A DNA stretch of 64,000 nt. It comes from Korobacter sp963758505 (lineage in GTDB: Bacteria; Acidobacteriota; Terriglobia; Terriglobales; Acidobacteriaceae). The DNA lies in the NCBI GenBank assembly GCA_963758505.1, contig CAVWVJ010000003.1:248001-312000 (forward strand), written 5' to 3'. Under the pieces are notes generated by a model. The model worked only from the letters and a program-made list of their open reading frames with translations, ran no database searches and was not told where the DNA came from. Positions 18,574 through 27,183 of the stretch are shown piece after piece. The translations under genes were made by a program, and so were the position numbers. How positions within the stretch are numbered: the first letter of the stretch is position 1; the number at the start of each line of letters is the position of its first letter.

Positions 18574-18637
18574 AGAATGGCCTAGAAATAGCCTAAAGTG
18601 CTTGCAAGTTATTGAGGCAAAACGGTGGGAGACACAC

Positions 18638-18675
18638 TTACGAATCGGCTGCTCTACCAACTGAGCTACGTCGGC
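18638..18675 (-). pseudogene. 5' half of tRNA-Thr(CGU), cut in the anticodon loop by the element
   Basis: Reading the minus strand from 18,675: acceptor GCCGACG, D arm GCTC-AGTTGGTA-GAGC, anticodon arm GCCGA and loop TTCGTAA (anticodon CGT). The next bases, GTGTG, cannot pair with GCCGA, and no T arm or 3' acceptor follows. The homology to a tRNA thus stops at the anticodon loop, the usual crossover site for tyrosine integrases. The element does not restore the 3' half at this junction. Confidence 0.8.
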
Positions 18676-18716
18676 TGATTCTTCAAATTTATCACAAGGT
18701 GAGGGAAACGTTCGAG

Positions 18717-20264
18717 TTAGGGCTCGCTCGCCGGGCCAATCGATTGCAGCGCTTCGGTCGCGGCTTGCGAGCGCGCGCGCACTTTTTCCAGGCTCTCGGC
18801 AATGGCTGCTGCCTTCTCGTGCAAGCCACGCTGCTGCGCCAGCGCGCTCAAGCGCTTCGCATTTTCCGACAAGCTTTGTGCCACCCCGAGCAGGTGCGCC
18901 AGGGCATCGGCATGTACTTTCCAGTTATAAGCGGTCAGCCGGGTCTTCTGAAATTCATGCCATTCCTCGGCCAGCCGCGCGTCCACCGCCGCCAGTTGCG
19001 TCAACGCCGCCGCAAAGTCGGCCCGGAAACTCTTTTCGCTGCCATAATCGGCGCGAAAGGCTTCCACCTCCGACGTGGTGAGGGTCACATTTCCGTTGGG
19101 CAGGGGCACTACGTGCGATGCGCCGGCGTCGGCGCTGCGGACGAAGCGCCGAATCGTCGCTTGCACACTCTGCAGCCGTTGCAGTTCTTTCTCCGCAACG
19201 TTTGCCGAGGTTCTCGGCATCACGTACGCCGTGGTCTCCACCGGTGGACGCCCCAGCAAACTCGCGGGACGAGCCGCTTCCTTCGATGTCACCTCGTCAG
19301 CCAACGGCACAATCGGCGGCTTTCCCGGCCCACGGCCTGCCGGCGGGGGTGCCACTTCTTTGGGCGGTGCAGTGGTTTTCCCAAACCGCCGGTTGTCCAC
19401 CGCCTTCTTCAGCTTCGAGATGTGGCGCAGGTCTTCCTGTGCCCGGCCGTATTCCTCGTTGAGGATCTTCCCTTCGTCCACCTCGGCCAGGTGCTTCACG
19501 ATGACATCGCCATCCACCCGGCTCATGATGCTGCCGCCATCCTGCTGCACCTTGGCGGCGAACGTCTTCACCTCGTTGGCCGCGCGCTTGAATAACGCAT
19601 CGAACCGGTCGCCGAAATAGGCGTTGTACGAAACTACCGTCGCCAGTACCCGGGGATGGAGGAAGGAGGCATTCAGCGTCTGCTTGATATCGCGGACTCG
19701 CTGGATGAGGCCGCTGTCGATCAGCTCGTCGAAGTGGCGGAAGTCGGCGACTTCTTCCCGCAGGAATTGGAATTCCCGCACCAATTGCATGTGCTCGGTC
19801 GGGGGATCCGCCATGGGCTGGCCGTCGTAGATTCGCTGCAGTTCCTGCTCGAAGCTCTCGATGCTCGAAGCCGCTTCGTCTTCCTCGGCATTCGCCGGCG
19901 CGGCCGGAAACCTCAGGCGGTAGAGCGCGCTCGCGGTCACGTCCACCTTGTCGCGGTCTTCGTTTCGGCGATGCGCCTTCGACGCAAAGAAACGCAGCAG
20001 GGCCTCTCCGTTACGCCGATACTCCTCGGTCCTCAACCCATCCCGGATCATTTGCGGCGAAACCGCCAGGTCCATCAGCAGCACGAAACGGCGCAGCACA
20101 TCCGGATCATGCGAAATCGCCTGCGGTACGGGGACTTCGTGCCCGAGCGCCGTTTCCAGGAGCAGCAGATAAAAGGAGTGGACATCCGAGAGATCCTGCC
20201 CGAACTGTTCAGCAGACTGCGGCAAATCCAGGGCCTCACACGAAACAAAAGTTACGCGCAGCAT
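18717..20264 (-). CDS. Conserved hypothetical protein, helical, 515 aa
   Basis: No signal peptide or membrane segment is visible. The N-terminal half is helical with many acidic and aliphatic residues (LSDVHSFYLLLLETALGHEV, DPDVLRRFVLLMDLAVSPQM). Residues about 310-345 form a Pro/Gly-rich linker (PPPAGRGPGKPP), and the C-terminal half has long amphipathic helices that could form coiled coils (SQSLSENAKRLSALAQQRGL, EKVRARSQAATEAL). I do not recognise a named family; host-type codon use suggests a resident acidobacterial gene. It is the first gene beyond the split tRNA and is 80 bases downstream of the acyl-CoA dehydrogenase gene on the same strand, so they may share a transcript. Confidence 0.7.
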   Translation of the reverse strand: MLRVTFVSCEALDLPQSAEQFGQDLSDVHSFYLLLLETALGHEVPVPQAISHDPDVLRRFVLLMDLAVSPQMIRDGLRTEEYRRNGEALLRFFASKAHRRNEDRDKVDVTASALYRLRFPAAPANAEEDEAASSIESFEQELQRIYDGQPMADPPTEHMQLVREFQFLREEVADFRHFDELIDSGLIQRVRDIKQTLNASFLHPRVLATVVSYNAYFGDRFDALFKRAANEVKTFAAKVQQDGGSIMSRVDGDVIVKHLAEVDEGKILNEEYGRAQEDLRHISKLKKAVDNRRFGKTTAPPKEVAPPPAGRGPGKPPIVPLADEVTSKEAARPASLLGRPPVETTAYVMPRTSANVAEKELQRLQSVQATIRRFVRSADAGASHVVPLPNGNVTLTTSEVEAFRADYGSEKSFRADFAAALTQLAAVDARLAEEWHEFQKTRLTAYNWKVHADALAHLLGVAQSLSENAKRLSALAQQRGLHEKAAAIAESLEKVRARSQAATEALQSIGPASEP

Positions 20265-20344
20265 AGTTCAGCCGCGTAGCGAGCACAAGCATTTCCTCAC
20301 GCCCATGCTCCTGGTTAGCCATGGCGCTCCGCGCCACAGCAGCT

Positions 20345-21523
20345 CTACTTGCCGCCCATCACCATCTTCGCAATCGTCATCAGCTGCATGTTCGATGTGC
20401 CTTCGTAAATCTTCCCGATCTTCGCGTCGCGGAAATATTTTTCCACGGGATAGTCCTTGGTGAAGCCGTAGCCCCCGTAAATCTCCACGCACAGCGACGC
20501 CACCCGCTCCGCTACCTGCGACGCGAACAGCTTCGTCATGGCCGCTTCTTTCACGAAGTTCATCCCGGCATCTTTCATGCGCGCCGCGTTGTACACCATC
20601 ATCCGGACCGCCTCGATCTCCGTCGCCATCTGCGCGATCTGGAACTGGATCCCCTGGAAAGAAGACAACGGCTGCCCAAACTGTTTCCGCTCCTGCGCGT
20701 ATTTGGCCGCGTATTCCCAGGCTCCGCGCGCCAAACCGAGCATCTGTGCGCCAATCCCGATCCGCCCCTCGTTCAGCGTCTCGATAGCGATCTTGTAGCC
20801 CTTACCCACCTCGCCGAGAACGTTTTCTTTCGGCACCTTGCAATCTTCCAGGATCAACTCGCACGTGCTCGATGCCCGGATCCCCAGCTTGTCTTCTTTC
20901 TTGCCGACGGTGAACCCTTCGAAATCCTTCTCCACCAGGAACGCCGTAATGCCCTTGTACCCGGCGCCGGGATCGACCGTGGCCAGCAGCACGAAGAGGC
21001 TCGCCTCTTTGCCATTCGTAATCCACAGCTTGCGCCCGTTCACGACGTAGTGATCGCCCTTGGCCTCGGCGCGGGTTTGCAGCGCAAAGGCATCCGACCC
21101 CGATCCCGCCTCGCTCAGCGCGTACGCCCCCACCCACTCAGTTGCCATCTTTGGCAAGTATCTTTTCTTCTGGTCGGCATTTCCCCAGCGGAGCAGCGCG
21201 TTGTTCACCAGCGTATTCTGCACGTCCACGATCACCCCGGCGGAAGCGTCCACCCGCGACATCTCCTCCACCGCCAGGATCGCTTCGAAGAACGTTCCGC
21301 CTCCGCCGCCGTATTCCTCAGGCACTTCGATCCCCATCAGGCCGAGTTGATGGAACTGCTCGATCAGGGAGTGCTCGAATACGCCCTTCTCGTCCATCTC
21401 CTTCACGTGTGGACGCACAGCCTCTTCCGCGAATTGCCTCACGTTGTCGCGGAACAGAACTTCGTCTTCCGTCAGTTGAACCAGGGGGGCAGGGCCGTGC
21501 GCTTTCAGCGTTGCTTCCGACAT
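20345..21523 (-). CDS. Acyl-CoA dehydrogenase (short-chain type)
   Basis: 392 residues, full length for the family. The FAD-linked enzyme oxidises acyl-CoA to trans-2-enoyl-CoA in beta-oxidation or branched-chain amino acid breakdown and passes electrons to ETF. Visible signatures: YALSEAGSGSDAFALQTRAE (first family signature), GRIGIGAQMLGLARGA, QFGQPLSSFQGIQFQIA and the C-terminal IYGGYGFTKDYPVEKYFRDA followed by IYEGTSNMQ. The Glu in YEGTS is the catalytic base of short-chain and butyryl-type enzymes. Chain-length preference cannot be read from the sequence. It is divergent from the cNMP-binding gene at 21,648, with promoters in the 124-base gap. Confidence 0.93.
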   Translation of the reverse strand: MSEATLKAHGPAPLVQLTEDEVLFRDNVRQFAEEAVRPHVKEMDEKGVFEHSLIEQFHQLGLMGIEVPEEYGGGGGTFFEAILAVEEMSRVDASAGVIVDVQNTLVNNALLRWGNADQKKRYLPKMATEWVGAYALSEAGSGSDAFALQTRAEAKGDHYVVNGRKLWITNGKEASLFVLLATVDPGAGYKGITAFLVEKDFEGFTVGKKEDKLGIRASSTCELILEDCKVPKENVLGEVGKGYKIAIETLNEGRIGIGAQMLGLARGAWEYAAKYAQERKQFGQPLSSFQGIQFQIAQMATEIEAVRMMVYNAARMKDAGMNFVKEAAMTKLFASQVAERVASLCVEIYGGYGFTKDYPVEKYFRDAKIGKIYEGTSNMQLMTIAKMVMGGK

Positions 21524-21647
21524 GGCTATTCTCCGAAATGCGTGGGAAAACGGATGATTTTATCAGGCGTACTTCTCGGATGAAACCCAACGCCACAAAG
21601 ATGCGGTACTATAGCGCGCTTGCGCCAAATTACTACCGAGGTCTGAA

Positions 21648-22487
21648 ATGTCCTGCATGCCTGACGTTCTCAAGAATGTGCCGCTGTTCGCCCTGCTCGA
21701 TGACGACGAAGTCGGCGTTCTCAGCGCCCAGGTCGAGTACAAGAAGTTTTCCGCGCGCCAGCGCATCTACAAGATGGGCGAAAAGAGCGGACGCGCCTAC
21801 GTGATCGTATCCGGCTCCGTCAGCGTGATCACCGTCGACCAGGATGGCCAGGAAGTGGTCGTCGATCAGCCCGGTCCCGGTGAATTCTTCGGCTTCGCCT
21901 CGATGATTGAAGGGATCCCGCACCAGACCACCGCCACCGCGGTTACTGATAGCGAGTGCATCGAGATCGATCGCAACGATATCGAGACGCTTCTACAGAA
22001 AAAGCCGCACTCCGGCCTCGACCTGCTCACTATGGTCGCCCGTCAATTCCACACCGCGCACCAGCTCGTCCGCCTGCGCTCTCAGCGTAATCCGAACGAA
22101 GTGATTGAAGAGCACACCTCGTTCGGCCAGCGCATCGCCGATCACGTCGCCCAATTCGGCGGGTCGTGGTCGTTCATCATCACCTTTGGGGTCGTGCTGA
22201 TCGTCTATTCGGCCATCAACGTCAAGCTAGGCAATAAGGCGTGGGATCCTTATCCGTTCATCCTGCTCAACCTGTTCCTGTCGATGCTTGCCGCCATCCA
22301 GGCGCCGGTCATCATGATGAGCCAGAACCGCCAGGACATGAAAGATCGCCTCCGCGGCGAACTGGACTACGACATCAACCGCCGCGCCGCCTCCGATATC
22401 CAAGGCCTCGCCCGCAAAATGAACCTGGTCAGCGAAAAAATAGAAGATTTAGAAGAGATGGTACGAACGAAGGGCACCCCGAGCTGA
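21648..22487 (+). CDS. Cyclic nucleotide-binding domain / DUF1003 membrane protein
   Basis: 279 residues; ATG 21648 has GAGG seven bases upstream. Residues 6-125 form a CRP-like nucleotide-binding domain (VPLFALLDDDEV ... GRAYVIVSGSVSVI ... PGEFFGFASMIEG). No DNA-binding helix-turn-helix follows. Instead residues about 155-240 form a DUF1003 domain with two membrane segments (SWSFIITFGVVLIVYSAINV and PFILLNLFLSMLAAIQAPVI) and MSQNRQ, then a basic coiled coil. It is probably an inner-membrane sensor whose cytoplasmic domain binds a cyclic nucleotide or small ligand; the output is unknown. Confidence 0.85.
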   Translation: MSCMPDVLKNVPLFALLDDDEVGVLSAQVEYKKFSARQRIYKMGEKSGRAYVIVSGSVSVITVDQDGQEVVVDQPGPGEFFGFASMIEGIPHQTTATAVTDSECIEIDRNDIETLLQKKPHSGLDLLTMVARQFHTAHQLVRLRSQRNPNEVIEEHTSFGQRIADHVAQFGGSWSFIITFGVVLIVYSAINVKLGNKAWDPYPFILLNLFLSMLAAIQAPVIMMSQNRQDMKDRLRGELDYDINRRAASDIQGLARKMNLVSEKIEDLEEMVRTKGTPS

Positions 22488-22563
22488 TGCGCATGTATTC
22501 TCTCAGCCTGAGCAGTCAGTCTGTATCAGGGCTCATCCGCATCGGGACACAAGACAGTATCCG

Positions 22564-22618
22564 GGCACGACTTCAGTCGTGCCGAAACACAAGCGGCAGA
22601 AAACAAGGGCTTCAGCCC
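22564..22618. repeat. Two hairpins with CTTCAG core (dispersed intergenic repeat)
   Basis: Hairpin 1 at 22,564-22,583 is a perfect 9-bp palindrome around TC (GGCACGACT-TC-AGTCGTGCC). Hairpin 2 at 22,607-22,618 is GGGCT-TC-AGCCC. Both share the core CTTCAG. This is a form of intergenic repeat I associate with Acidobacteriota; no gene overlaps it. It lies between convergent genes and may also act as a terminator. Confidence 0.55.
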
Positions 22619-22720
22619 CTGCTCGCCGACTCGCCCGAGGAATGTCTGCTTAAATTTGCTGCGAATACCGCGGCACGAAAGAAAATAGAAATAGGAATCG
22701 GGGTACGAGCGCCCCACCGG

Positions 22721-23596
22721 CTACCCCTTCCGGTAAACAACCCGCAGCTTGTCAATCTCCAATGTCCGCGCAATCTGTTTCCGCGCATGGATCGCCCACG
22801 GCCCGCTGGAATCCAGCTTGGTGTAGATGCGCCAGTGGCGCAGCGCTTTCCGCGGCTGCTTCATCTTCTCGTAGGCCAGCGCCAGGTTGTAATGGGCGTC
22901 CGCGTACGTCGGCGCCAGCAGGATCGCCGCCCGATAGGCGCGAACCGCTTCGTCCAGCCGCCCTGTCTCATCCAGCACGTTGCCAAGATCGAAGTAAGCT
23001 AGCGCATAGCGCGAATCTACCTCGATCGCTTTGCAATAGTGGTATTCCGCCCGCTTGAAATCGTTGCGGTTGTAATACACAGTTCCGAGATTGATATGCG
23101 CCGCCGCATGGTTCGCATCCAGTTCCAGAACCTTCCTGTAAGCGGCGATCGCCTCGGCGTGGCTGTTCGGGTCTTCTTCCAGCGAGACCCCGCGTGCGAA
23201 GTACTCGGCCGCCGTCTCGGCGTTGTGCATCGAGCGCACGTTAGCCGCCACAATCTGCCCGCGTGGCGAAAACTCCATCGCGTACTGCCCGCCGATCGGA
23301 TCCATCGCCATGCCATCATGGCGGAACGCAACCCTGCCGCGCACCAGGCTCGCCGAGGCTTCCAGCAGCGGATTTTCCAATCCCGCCACCTGCTTCTGCA
23401 TGGCCTGCAGCGACTCGCGGATCATCGCCGGACGCACCTTCTGCGCCCGCAGATCCCGCACTTTCTTCACTTGGATGAGATCAAAAAAGGAATAACTTTC
23501 GGAGGGGGTCAGCAAGCCCGCACGCTCCCAACCACTCAGTTGATTGGCCGAGATATGCAGGATCCTCAGTACGTCCGCTCGATGGTAACGATTCAT
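22721..23596 (-). CDS. MerR-type HTH regulator fused to TPR repeats
   Basis: 291 residues. The N-terminal 70 form a MerR-like winged helix (YHRADVLRILHISANQLSGW ... YSFFDLIQVKKVRDLRAQKV). A linker follows, and from about residue 130 three to four TPR units (AEAIAAYRKVLELDANHAAA; AEYHYCKAIEVDSRYALAYF; DEAVRAYRAAILLAPTYADA). A regulator that senses a partner through its TPR part is the simplest reading; the target is unknown. The gene stands alone between convergent and same-strand genes, with its start ATG 23596. Confidence 0.8.
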   Translation of the reverse strand: MNRYHRADVLRILHISANQLSGWERAGLLTPSESYSFFDLIQVKKVRDLRAQKVRPAMIRESLQAMQKQVAGLENPLLEASASLVRGRVAFRHDGMAMDPIGGQYAMEFSPRGQIVAANVRSMHNAETAAEYFARGVSLEEDPNSHAEAIAAYRKVLELDANHAAAHINLGTVYYNRNDFKRAEYHYCKAIEVDSRYALAYFDLGNVLDETGRLDEAVRAYRAAILLAPTYADAHYNLALAYEKMKQPRKALRHWRIYTKLDSSGPWAIHARKQIARTLEIDKLRVVYRKG

Positions 23597-23760
23597 CGGG
23601 TGTTCGTGGTATCGCCCTAGCCACCCTCATTATCGGCTCCAGGCGTACCTCTAAGCAACACAGTACCGTTGAAATTCAACGATTTCTGAGGAAAAAGAGT
23701 ACCAAACTCCACACCTTCCCGACGGGGGAATTTCGCGCTTTTCCAGTCTCGACCGAGCCT

Positions 23761-23790
23761 TGTCATCCTGAGCGAAGGATGCGCAGCATC
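23761..23790. repeat. Dispersed 30-bp repeat, copy 1
   Basis: A 30-base stretch beginning TGTCATCCTGAGCGAAGGAT, identical to 27,184-27,213, with a diverged relative at 61,557-61,583. It lies in the 287-base gap between the MerR-TPR and VWA genes, which otherwise shows nothing I recognise. Repeats of this wording are common between acidobacterial genes. Confidence 0.7.
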
Positions 23791-23883
23791 GGCCCCCTCT
23801 TCCGTTTGCGACCGTGAGGGCGACGAGAGGAGCGGCAGCCTTCCGCGTTCCAAGCGGTGTTAACCGCGTGAGGGTTGCGCCTT

Positions 23884-25092
23884 CTATTCCACCTGGTGCT
23901 TCGCCGTGTAGCCCTCGCGATACGTCACCACGCTTTTGAGTACCTTGCCCTTTTCGTTCTTCACGATCAGCGGCTTCCCGCTGCCATCGCCCGCCACGAG
24001 TTCCACCTTCAGCTTCCGGTACGAACCGTCCTGCTTGCGGTTGGTTGGGTGATACGAAAGCGTGTACTGGTTGCGCACGCGCGCCGCGATATCCTTGAAG
24101 ATGTCCGGATATTCGCCCTCGAAGCGCGGATGGTACCACTGCCCACCGGTCAACTTGGCGAACGTGTTCATCTCGTTGTCGGCCTGCAGGTAGTCCATCT
24201 GCCGCATCGATCCCATGCCGTGCGCCTCGGCCCACAACAGGTAAACCTGCCCGGTGCTGATCGGGAAGATCGTCACATTCGGGGTGCTCTTTACCTTCTT
24301 CAGGATCTGATCGTAGGTCAGCTTGCTGAACGTGTCCCGCCCCGACGCCACCAGCACGATTTCTTTCCGTCCCTCGATGCGGTCCAACCGGTCCAGGGTG
24401 TCATACAGCGCATCGAAGATGTTGGTCTCGCTGAAGCCCGGGATGCGCATCATGTTCAGTGCCTGATAGATCTGCCGCTTGTCCTGGGTGAAGTCGGTCA
24501 GGATGTGCGTTTTCATGTCGAATTCGGTGACCGCGACCCAGTCGTCCTTCTTCAGGTTCGCCGCGAAATTGTAAGAAGCCACCAACGCGTCATACATGAA
24601 CTCATACGTCCGGTTGCTATTAGCAAACTCCACCAGCAGCACCGCCGTAATCGGCGCCTCGGTCTGCGAGAAATTCGTAATCTGCTGCTCGACACCGTCC
24701 TCGTAAACGCGGAAGTTTTCCTTCTTCAATCCTGGAATGAACCCGCCATCCTTCGTATTCGCCGAGACGTCGATGCTCACCAGCGGCACTTCCACGCTGA
24801 TGGAATAACTTGGTGTGTTCTCTTCCGCCTTCGGCTTTGGCGGTGGAGGCGGCGGAGGTGGTGTCTCCGTCTTCTTCGGCACCGCCATCGGTCCCGTATC
24901 TCCAGCCGGCCCGCCCGCTTCCGGCACCTCCGGCTGCTGTTGCTGGCCGCTTTGGGTTTGCGAACTCTGCGCCCACACCGTCTGCGGAGGCAGAACTAAC
25001 CCGCCGATCACCGCCGCCGTAATCCCCGCGGCACACGCTTCTTTCCCGATCGTGCTAAGCAAATTTTTGAGGGTTCTATAGGGCAACTTCAT
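23884..25092 (-). CDS. Secreted VWA-domain protein (acidobacterial type)
   Basis: 402 residues. A Sec-like N-terminus (GITAAVIGGLVLPPQTVWAQ) is followed by a low-complexity linker rich in Gln and Pro (PPPPPPPPK, about 75-90). A von Willebrand A fold then runs from about 95 to 330: VPLVSIDVSANTKDGGFIPG, ITAVLLVEFANSN, DRLDRIEGRKEIVLVASGRD. The metal site (normally DxSxS) reads VEFANSN, so metal binding is doubtful. Its C-terminus has YTLSYHPTNRKQDGSYRKL, typical of the Acidobacteria VWA family. Periplasmic or surface role, partner unknown. Its ATG overlaps the stop of a possible 30-codon reading frame. Confidence 0.8.
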   Translation of the reverse strand: MKLPYRTLKNLLSTIGKEACAAGITAAVIGGLVLPPQTVWAQSSQTQSGQQQQPEVPEAGGPAGDTGPMAVPKKTETPPPPPPPPKPKAEENTPSYSISVEVPLVSIDVSANTKDGGFIPGLKKENFRVYEDGVEQQITNFSQTEAPITAVLLVEFANSNRTYEFMYDALVASYNFAANLKKDDWVAVTEFDMKTHILTDFTQDKRQIYQALNMMRIPGFSETNIFDALYDTLDRLDRIEGRKEIVLVASGRDTFSKLTYDQILKKVKSTPNVTIFPISTGQVYLLWAEAHGMGSMRQMDYLQADNEMNTFAKLTGGQWYHPRFEGEYPDIFKDIAARVRNQYTLSYHPTNRKQDGSYRKLKVELVAGDGSGKPLIVKNEKGKVLKSVVTYREGYTAKHQVE

Positions 25093-25181
25093 GGATAGGA
25101 AACACCAGCCTCTTTGCTAGTATAGACAAACTTTTGACCACTCTTTTTGGACATGCGGGGCTTGCGCTTTTGCTCTGCCAT
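25089..25181 (-). CDS. Possible 30-aa basic leader peptide coupled to the VWA gene
   Basis: ATG 25181 opens MAEQKRKPRMSKKSGQKFVY and the frame ends with TGA inside an ATGA shared with the VWA start (25,092). The peptide is Lys/Arg-rich. The exact stop-start overlap suggests translational coupling. Against it: no clear Shine-Dalgarno and no homologue I know, so it may be chance. Confidence 0.25.
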   Translation of the reverse strand: MAEQKRKPRMSKKSGQKFVYTSKEAGVSYP

Positions 25182-25335
25182 TTGTGAGCTGCTCACTTCT
25201 TCGAGTAGCCATCGTCCCTTGGAGAGTGGACCTGGGTCTTCGACGCGCGCGGCAGTTGCGCCCGGCGAAGCGGTAGTCAGTCTCCACGCTTTTCCTGACC
25301 AAGGTGCAGAGCGGTTTCGCTGTCCAGGTGGTGTA

Positions 25336-27156
25336 ATGAAATCTGTGGTTCGCTTCATCGTTGTCGCCGCACTCCTGTTGGCCGCATCGGCCAGCCTTAT
25401 CGCCCAAAGCACCAGCGCGCCCCAAAGCTCCGAGCCCGACGTCCCCATCCTGCCGCTCGATCAGGTTAAGACCGGCATGAAGGGCGTCGCCTACACGGTC
25501 TTTGAGGGTACCAAGCCCGAACCTATGGACTTGGTCGTGCTCGGCGTGCTGCGCAACATGACCGGCCCCAAGAGCGACGTCATTCTGATTCGTTTACAGG
25601 GAGCGAAACCCGAATACACGGGCGTTGTCGCGGGCATGAGCGGCAGCCCTGTCTATATCGACGGAAAACTCGTCGGCGCGATAGCGTACCGCATCGGCGA
25701 ATTCTCGAAGGAACCGATCGCCGGCGTGACCCCCATCGGCCAGATGCTCGAAATTAATGCCATGGACAGCAAGCCGTCGGATTCCGAGGCTGCCGCGCGT
25801 GATCCCGGATCGCAAGCCACCCGTACCGGCGGCCCGGGCATCGCCGCGCCCATCGCGAACAATGCCACCAGTTTTGCGAACGTCCTCAAGCCCATCGAAA
25901 CCCCGCTCGTCTTCAGCGGGTTCGATGAAAACGCGATCAAGATGTTCGCCCCGCAGTTTGCCTCCTCCGGCATAACTCCCGTGATGGGCGCCGGGTCCGT
26001 CGATACCTCGATCAAGCAGCCCGAACCGCTGGTCCCCGGCTCCGCCGTCAGCGCTCTCTTCGTGCGCGGCGACATGAGCATCGCCGGCACCTGTACCGTT
26101 ACCTACGTCGATCCCCAGCGCCTGCTCGCCTGTGGCCATCCGATTCTCAACTACGGCGCGGTGGATATGCCCATGACCAAGGCCGAGGTCCTCGCGACGC
26201 TGCCTTCGCCGCAGAATGCATTCAAAATCGTCAATGCGACGGAACCCGTCGGCGCCTTCGTGCAGGACCGCCATACCGGCATCCTCGGCCGTTTTGGGGA
26301 AGAACCAAAAATGATCCCGGTCACCTTGACCTTCCACGGCACCTCGAATCCCAAGACCTTTCACTACGAAGTGCTGAATAACGCGAAGATCACGCCCGTC
26401 GCCATGATGGCCACGGTTTACAACGCGCTCCAGGGTATGAACGAGTACGGCGAAGACACCACCTATCGCATGCAGGGCGACATCAACGTCGCCGGCTTCC
26501 CCAAGCTCGAACTGCAGAATATGTTCGCCCCCACCGACGGCGGACAGCCGACGGCCTACAACATGGCGATCTCGATCGGCGAAAAATTCAATCGCATCTT
26601 CGACAATCCCTACGAGACGCCGAACATCCAGGGCGTCGAGCTGAACTTCGACCTTGTGCAGGACCGCCGCTGGGCCCGTCTTGAAACTGCCCGCACCGAT
26701 GTCACCGAGGTCCGTCCCGGCGACGAGATCACCATCGAAACCGTGCTCCGCCCCTATCGCGGCGAGCAGGTCGTTCGCGAAATCCCGGTCAAAATCCCGA
26801 CCTCGAGCCCGAAGGGGCAGCTCCGCATTCTCGTCAGCGACGGCGACACCCTGGACAAGATGCGCCGCACCGGCTCCAACAGCAACCGCCGCTTCGACCT
26901 TGGCTCGACCATCGCGCTCCTTAACAAGGAACACGAAAATTCGCGCGTCTACGTTTCGCTCCTTGAAGCCAACCCGCAAGCCATGGTGCAGGATAAAGTC
27001 ATGCCCACGCTCCCCATCAGCGTCATGAATGTAATGGACGGGATGCGCGGCACCCAGGACATGGTGGTCGTCGGCGAGAGCAGCGTGAACGAAGCCAGCA
27101 CGCCGGTGGACTACGTAGTCTCCGGCGCCCAGGTCATCACCATCGACGTGAAGTAG
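25336..27156 (+). CDS. Secreted SpoIVB-like (S55) peptidase-domain protein with permuted motif order
   Basis: 606 residues from ATG 25336 (AGGTGG five bases upstream) with a signal peptide (FIVVAALLLAASASLIAQ). Residues 96-125 (GVVAGMSGSPVYIDGKLVGA) match the Ser motif of SpoIVB family S55 peptidases, with Ser102 as likely nucleophile, followed by GITPIGQM-like sequence. The His motif comes later (ACGHPILNYGAV, His268), whereas in Bacillus SpoIVB the His precedes the Ser. So the fold appears circularly permuted, or the two halves derive from a duplication. The remaining C-terminus (about 400-606) is beta-rich. It is followed by a secreted beta-propeller gene on the same strand. Peptidase activity is not certain. 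Confidence 0.75.
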   Translation: MKSVVRFIVVAALLLAASASLIAQSTSAPQSSEPDVPILPLDQVKTGMKGVAYTVFEGTKPEPMDLVVLGVLRNMTGPKSDVILIRLQGAKPEYTGVVAGMSGSPVYIDGKLVGAIAYRIGEFSKEPIAGVTPIGQMLEINAMDSKPSDSEAAARDPGSQATRTGGPGIAAPIANNATSFANVLKPIETPLVFSGFDENAIKMFAPQFASSGITPVMGAGSVDTSIKQPEPLVPGSAVSALFVRGDMSIAGTCTVTYVDPQRLLACGHPILNYGAVDMPMTKAEVLATLPSPQNAFKIVNATEPVGAFVQDRHTGILGRFGEEPKMIPVTLTFHGTSNPKTFHYEVLNNAKITPVAMMATVYNALQGMNEYGEDTTYRMQGDINVAGFPKLELQNMFAPTDGGQPTAYNMAISIGEKFNRIFDNPYETPNIQGVELNFDLVQDRRWARLETARTDVTEVRPGDEITIETVLRPYRGEQVVREIPVKIPTSSPKGQLRILVSDGDTLDKMRRTGSNSNRRFDLGSTIALLNKEHENSRVYVSLLEANPQAMVQDKVMPTLPISVMNVMDGMRGTQDMVVVGESSVNEASTPVDYVVSGAQVITIDVK

Positions 27157-27183
27157 CGGACGCTTTCCGAGAGCACGACAACG

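Larger units (their letters stand above)
1..18637. mobile_element. Integrated plasmid/satellite-like element, right part (left end outside window)
   Basis: An AT-richer block ends exactly at a split tRNA-Thr gene. Next to that junction lie a tyrosine integrase, an excisionase-like HTH gene, a ParB-methyltransferase fusion and a Prim-Pol replicase, the usual core of an integrative replicon or phage satellite. No capsid, terminase or conjugation genes are visible, so it is not a complete prophage or ICE within the window. The cargo further left is a mix of defence-like, secreted and hypothetical genes, most of them broken. No 3' half of the tRNA-Thr gene was found in the window, so the left attachment site should lie to the left of position 1. 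Confidence 0.75.

Noticed and set aside
18600..18675. Complete tRNA at the island junction
   Set aside because: After the anticodon loop no 3' anticodon stem, T arm or acceptor strand can be paired.
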